The position numbers and the translations under genes were made by a program. A stretch of 7,912 bases of DNA from Bacteroides sp. CAG:545 (lineage in GTDB: Bacteria > Bacteroidota > Bacteroidia > Bacteroidales > UBA932). The notes beneath the pieces were generated by a model. That model was not told the DNA's origin. It saw only the letters and a program-made list of their open reading frames with translations, and did not search any database. Position 1 is the stretch's first letter; each line of letters starts with the position of its first letter. Below, piece after piece: positions 6,263 to 7,912 of this stretch. The DNA lies in assembly GCA_000432515.1 (NCBI GenBank), contig HF996027.1, forward strand, positions 2,010 to 9,921, in the 5' to 3' direction.

Positions 6263-7612
6263 ATGGACAACAAAAAGCGAATTGTAGTTTTAGGCGGAGG
6301 GGAAAGCGGAGCGGGCGCTGCAGTGCTCGCCAAAGTGAAAGGTTTCGACGTATTTCTCTCTGACAAGGGAGCGATCGCCAAAGAACACGCTGAACTTCTG
6401 AAGGAATGGGACATTCCTTTCGAAGAGGGCCATCACACAGAGTCATTGATACTCAATGCCGATGAGGTCATAAAGAGCCCGGGAATTCCGGACACCGTCC
6501 CTATGGTCAGGAAGATCACCGAAAGCGGCATACATATCATTTCAGAAATAGAATTCGCAGGCAGATACGACACCGCGAAGAAAATATGCGTAACCGGAAG
6601 CAACGGCAAGACCACGACAACCTCGCTGATCTACTACCTGCTCAAGGAGGCCGGACTCAACGTAGGTCTCGGCGGCAACATCGGCAAGAGCTACGCATAT
6701 CAGGTGGCCACCGAGCATTTCGACTACTACGTATTGGAAATCAGCAGTTTCCAGCTGGACAACTGCTATGAGTTCAGGCCGGACATCGCCATCATCACGA
6801 ACATAACTCCGGACCACCTCGACAGATATGGCTACGATATGGAGAACTACGTCAGAGCCAAATTCAGACTGGTAAGGAATCTCCGTCCCGAGGACTGCTT
6901 CATATTCGATTCAGACGATGAAATCACCATCAACCATCTGGACAAGATTGTGCTCGAAGCCAAGAAACTGCCTTTCACTCAGAAAGATACAGTCGAGCAG
7001 GGCGCTTACCTGAAGGATGACACCATCGTCGTAAAATACGAAGATGACGAGTGCGACATCTTCTTGAGAGACCTCGCCCTCGGCGGAAAACACAACATCT
7101 ACAACTCGATGGCCGCTGCGCTCGCCGCCAAGGCAAGCGGCATTGACAATGAAATAATCCGCAACTCACTCTCTACTTTCGAGCCTATCGAGCACAGACT
7201 CGAGCCGGTTCTCAGCGTAGGAGGAGTGCTTTATGTCAATGACTCGAAAGCGACCAATGTGGACGCAGCCTGGTATGCGCTCGAATGTCAGACAAGACCG
7301 GTAGTATGGATTGTCGGAGGAACTGACAAGGGCAACGACTACGAAGTGCTGAAAGACCTCGTGAAAGAGAAGGTCAAGGCCATCGTATGCATGGGAAAGG
7401 ACAACCGCAAATTCCACGAAGCCTTCGAAAGCATTGTCGGAAAAGAAAACATGAAGGACACACTCTCTGCTGACGAGGCAGTGAAAGTATCAGCATCCTA
7501 TGCAAAAGACGGGGATGTGGTACTGCTGAGTCCTTGCTGCGCAAGTTTCGACCTTTTCACCTGCTATGAGGACAGGGGCGAAAAGTTCAAGGCTGCTGTA
7601 AGAAACCTGTAA
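6263..7612 (+). CDS. murD: UDP-MurNAc-L-alanine:D-glutamate ligase MurD
   Basis: A 449-residue cytoplasmic Mur ligase that adds D-glutamate to UDP-MurNAc-L-Ala with ATP. E. coli MurD has 438 residues. The N-terminal UDP-binding domain begins with a glycine-rich strand-turn (LGGGESGAGAA, from residue 10). The central ATPase domain has the loop GSNGKTTT (from 112), GLGGNIGKS, EISSFQLD, NITPDHLDRY and Lys200 in VRAKF, which fits the carbamylated lysine (E. coli Lys198). The C-terminal domain carries NDSKATN, GGTDKG and the terminal LLSPCCASFDLF and YEDRG motifs. The start at 6263 lies exactly at the end of repeat copy 2 and has no Shine-Dalgarno sequence, only an A-rich leader, which is common in Bacteroidota. 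Translation may be affected by the structured repeats upstream. ftsW follows after 13 bases. Confidence 0.97.
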   Translation: MDNKKRIVVLGGGESGAGAAVLAKVKGFDVFLSDKGAIAKEHAELLKEWDIPFEEGHHTESLILNADEVIKSPGIPDTVPMVRKITESGIHIISEIEFAGRYDTAKKICVTGSNGKTTTTSLIYYLLKEAGLNVGLGGNIGKSYAYQVATEHFDYYVLEISSFQLDNCYEFRPDIAIITNITPDHLDRYGYDMENYVRAKFRLVRNLRPEDCFIFDSDDEITINHLDKIVLEAKKLPFTQKDTVEQGAYLKDDTIVVKYEDDECDIFLRDLALGGKHNIYNSMAAALAAKASGIDNEIIRNSLSTFEPIEHRLEPVLSVGGVLYVNDSKATNVDAAWYALECQTRPVVWIVGGTDKGNDYEVLKDLVKEKVKAIVCMGKDNRKFHEAFESIVGKENMKDTLSADEAVKVSASYAKDGDVVLLSPCCASFDLFTCYEDRGEKFKAAVRNL

Positions 7613-7625
7613 GTCCAGAACGGTT

Positions 7626-7912
7626 ATGGGCATTGCAAAGAAACGGAATAACGGGCTGCTGGAGCGGCTTAAAGGGGATAAAGTCATCTGGGTGATTCTC
7701 TTCGGACTCATTTTCATATCACTCTTGACGATTTCATCCTCCACATCCCAGCTGGCCATCAGCGAGCACGGCTCCAGAATCGATTATGCGGTAAAGCAGA
7801 TGCTCACCATCTGTATCGGCATGACAGCTTTGCTGCTCATCTACTATTTCTGCAATGTCGGAGTATTCTGGTTCTTCTCACGATATTGCTTCTGTTTGTC
7901 CGCATTCCTGCT
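7626..7912 (+). CDS. ftsW: Septal peptidoglycan polymerase FtsW (SEDS family), 5' part
   Basis: An open frame from the ATG at 7626 runs off the window end after 95 codons. The N-terminus (MGIAKKRNNGLLERLKGDKV) is basic and followed by a hydrophobic helix at about residues 21-38, then SSSTSQLAIS, a second helix at about 62-80, and the start of a third. This layout, with a short LKGDK-type lead-in and a serine-rich turn after the first helix, resembles FtsW of Bacteroidota. FtsW is a glycosyltransferase that polymerises lipid II at the septum with FtsI. Position after murD supports FtsW over RodA, and murG would be expected next. The catalytic aspartate of SEDS proteins lies beyond the visible part. 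No strong ribosome site is seen. Confidence 0.85.
   Translation, partial: MGIAKKRNNGLLERLKGDKVIWVILFGLIFISLLTISSSTSQLAISEHGSRIDYAVKQMLTICIGMTALLLIYYFCNVGVFWFFSRYCFCLSAFL

Noticed and set aside
5302..6414. A 370-codon open frame on the minus strand with an internally repeated segment of about 30 residues
   Set aside because: It is antisense to the end of mraY and the start of murD. Its internal repeat simply reflects the two DNA copies, whose 162-base offset keeps frame. Its composition (rich in Arg, Ser, His) does not look like a real protein.

Overview
The window holds the early part of a division and cell wall (dcw) gene cluster. All genes are on the + strand and tightly packed: rsmH (3' part), an ftsL-like gene, ftsI, murE, mraY, a duplicated intergenic element, murD, and the 5' end of ftsW. 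Both ends of the window cut through a gene. The order fits the phylum Bacteroidota, probably Bacteroidales. Three points support this: the small FtsL-like protein between rsmH and ftsI, murE followed directly by mraY with no murF, and an enlarged MraY with an extra loop of about 60 residues. This assignment comes from gene order and protein character, not from a database comparison.

Layout: rsmH ends at 654 and ftsL starts at 656. ftsL ends at 1006 and ftsI starts at 1020. ftsI ends at 3125 and murE starts at 3152. murE and mraY overlap by 4 bases (ATGA). mraY ends at 5955. murD runs 6263-7612, and ftsW starts at 7626 and leaves the window. No promoter or intrinsic terminator is evident, so the genes probably form one transcript that starts upstream of the window.

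The genes form one pathway. MurE and MurD are Mur ligases that build the UDP-MurNAc-peptide. MraY moves the product onto undecaprenyl phosphate to make lipid I. FtsW and FtsI (PBP3 type) polymerise and cross-link septal peptidoglycan, with the FtsL-like protein as a divisome partner. RsmH methylates 16S rRNA and is a usual passenger of this cluster.

The one unusual stretch is the mraY-murD spacer. It consists almost entirely of two direct copies of a 147-bp element (5954-6100 and 6116-6262, 15 bp apart). The first 91 bp are identical in both copies. Copy 1 begins inside the mraY stop codon, and copy 2 ends at the base before the murD start codon. Each copy has a GC-rich part with several inverted repeats, a Shine-Dalgarno-like GGAGGG followed by ATG, and an A-rich tail. 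It may be a dispersed intergenic element or an mRNA-level control module for murD. It is the best candidate here for something undescribed.
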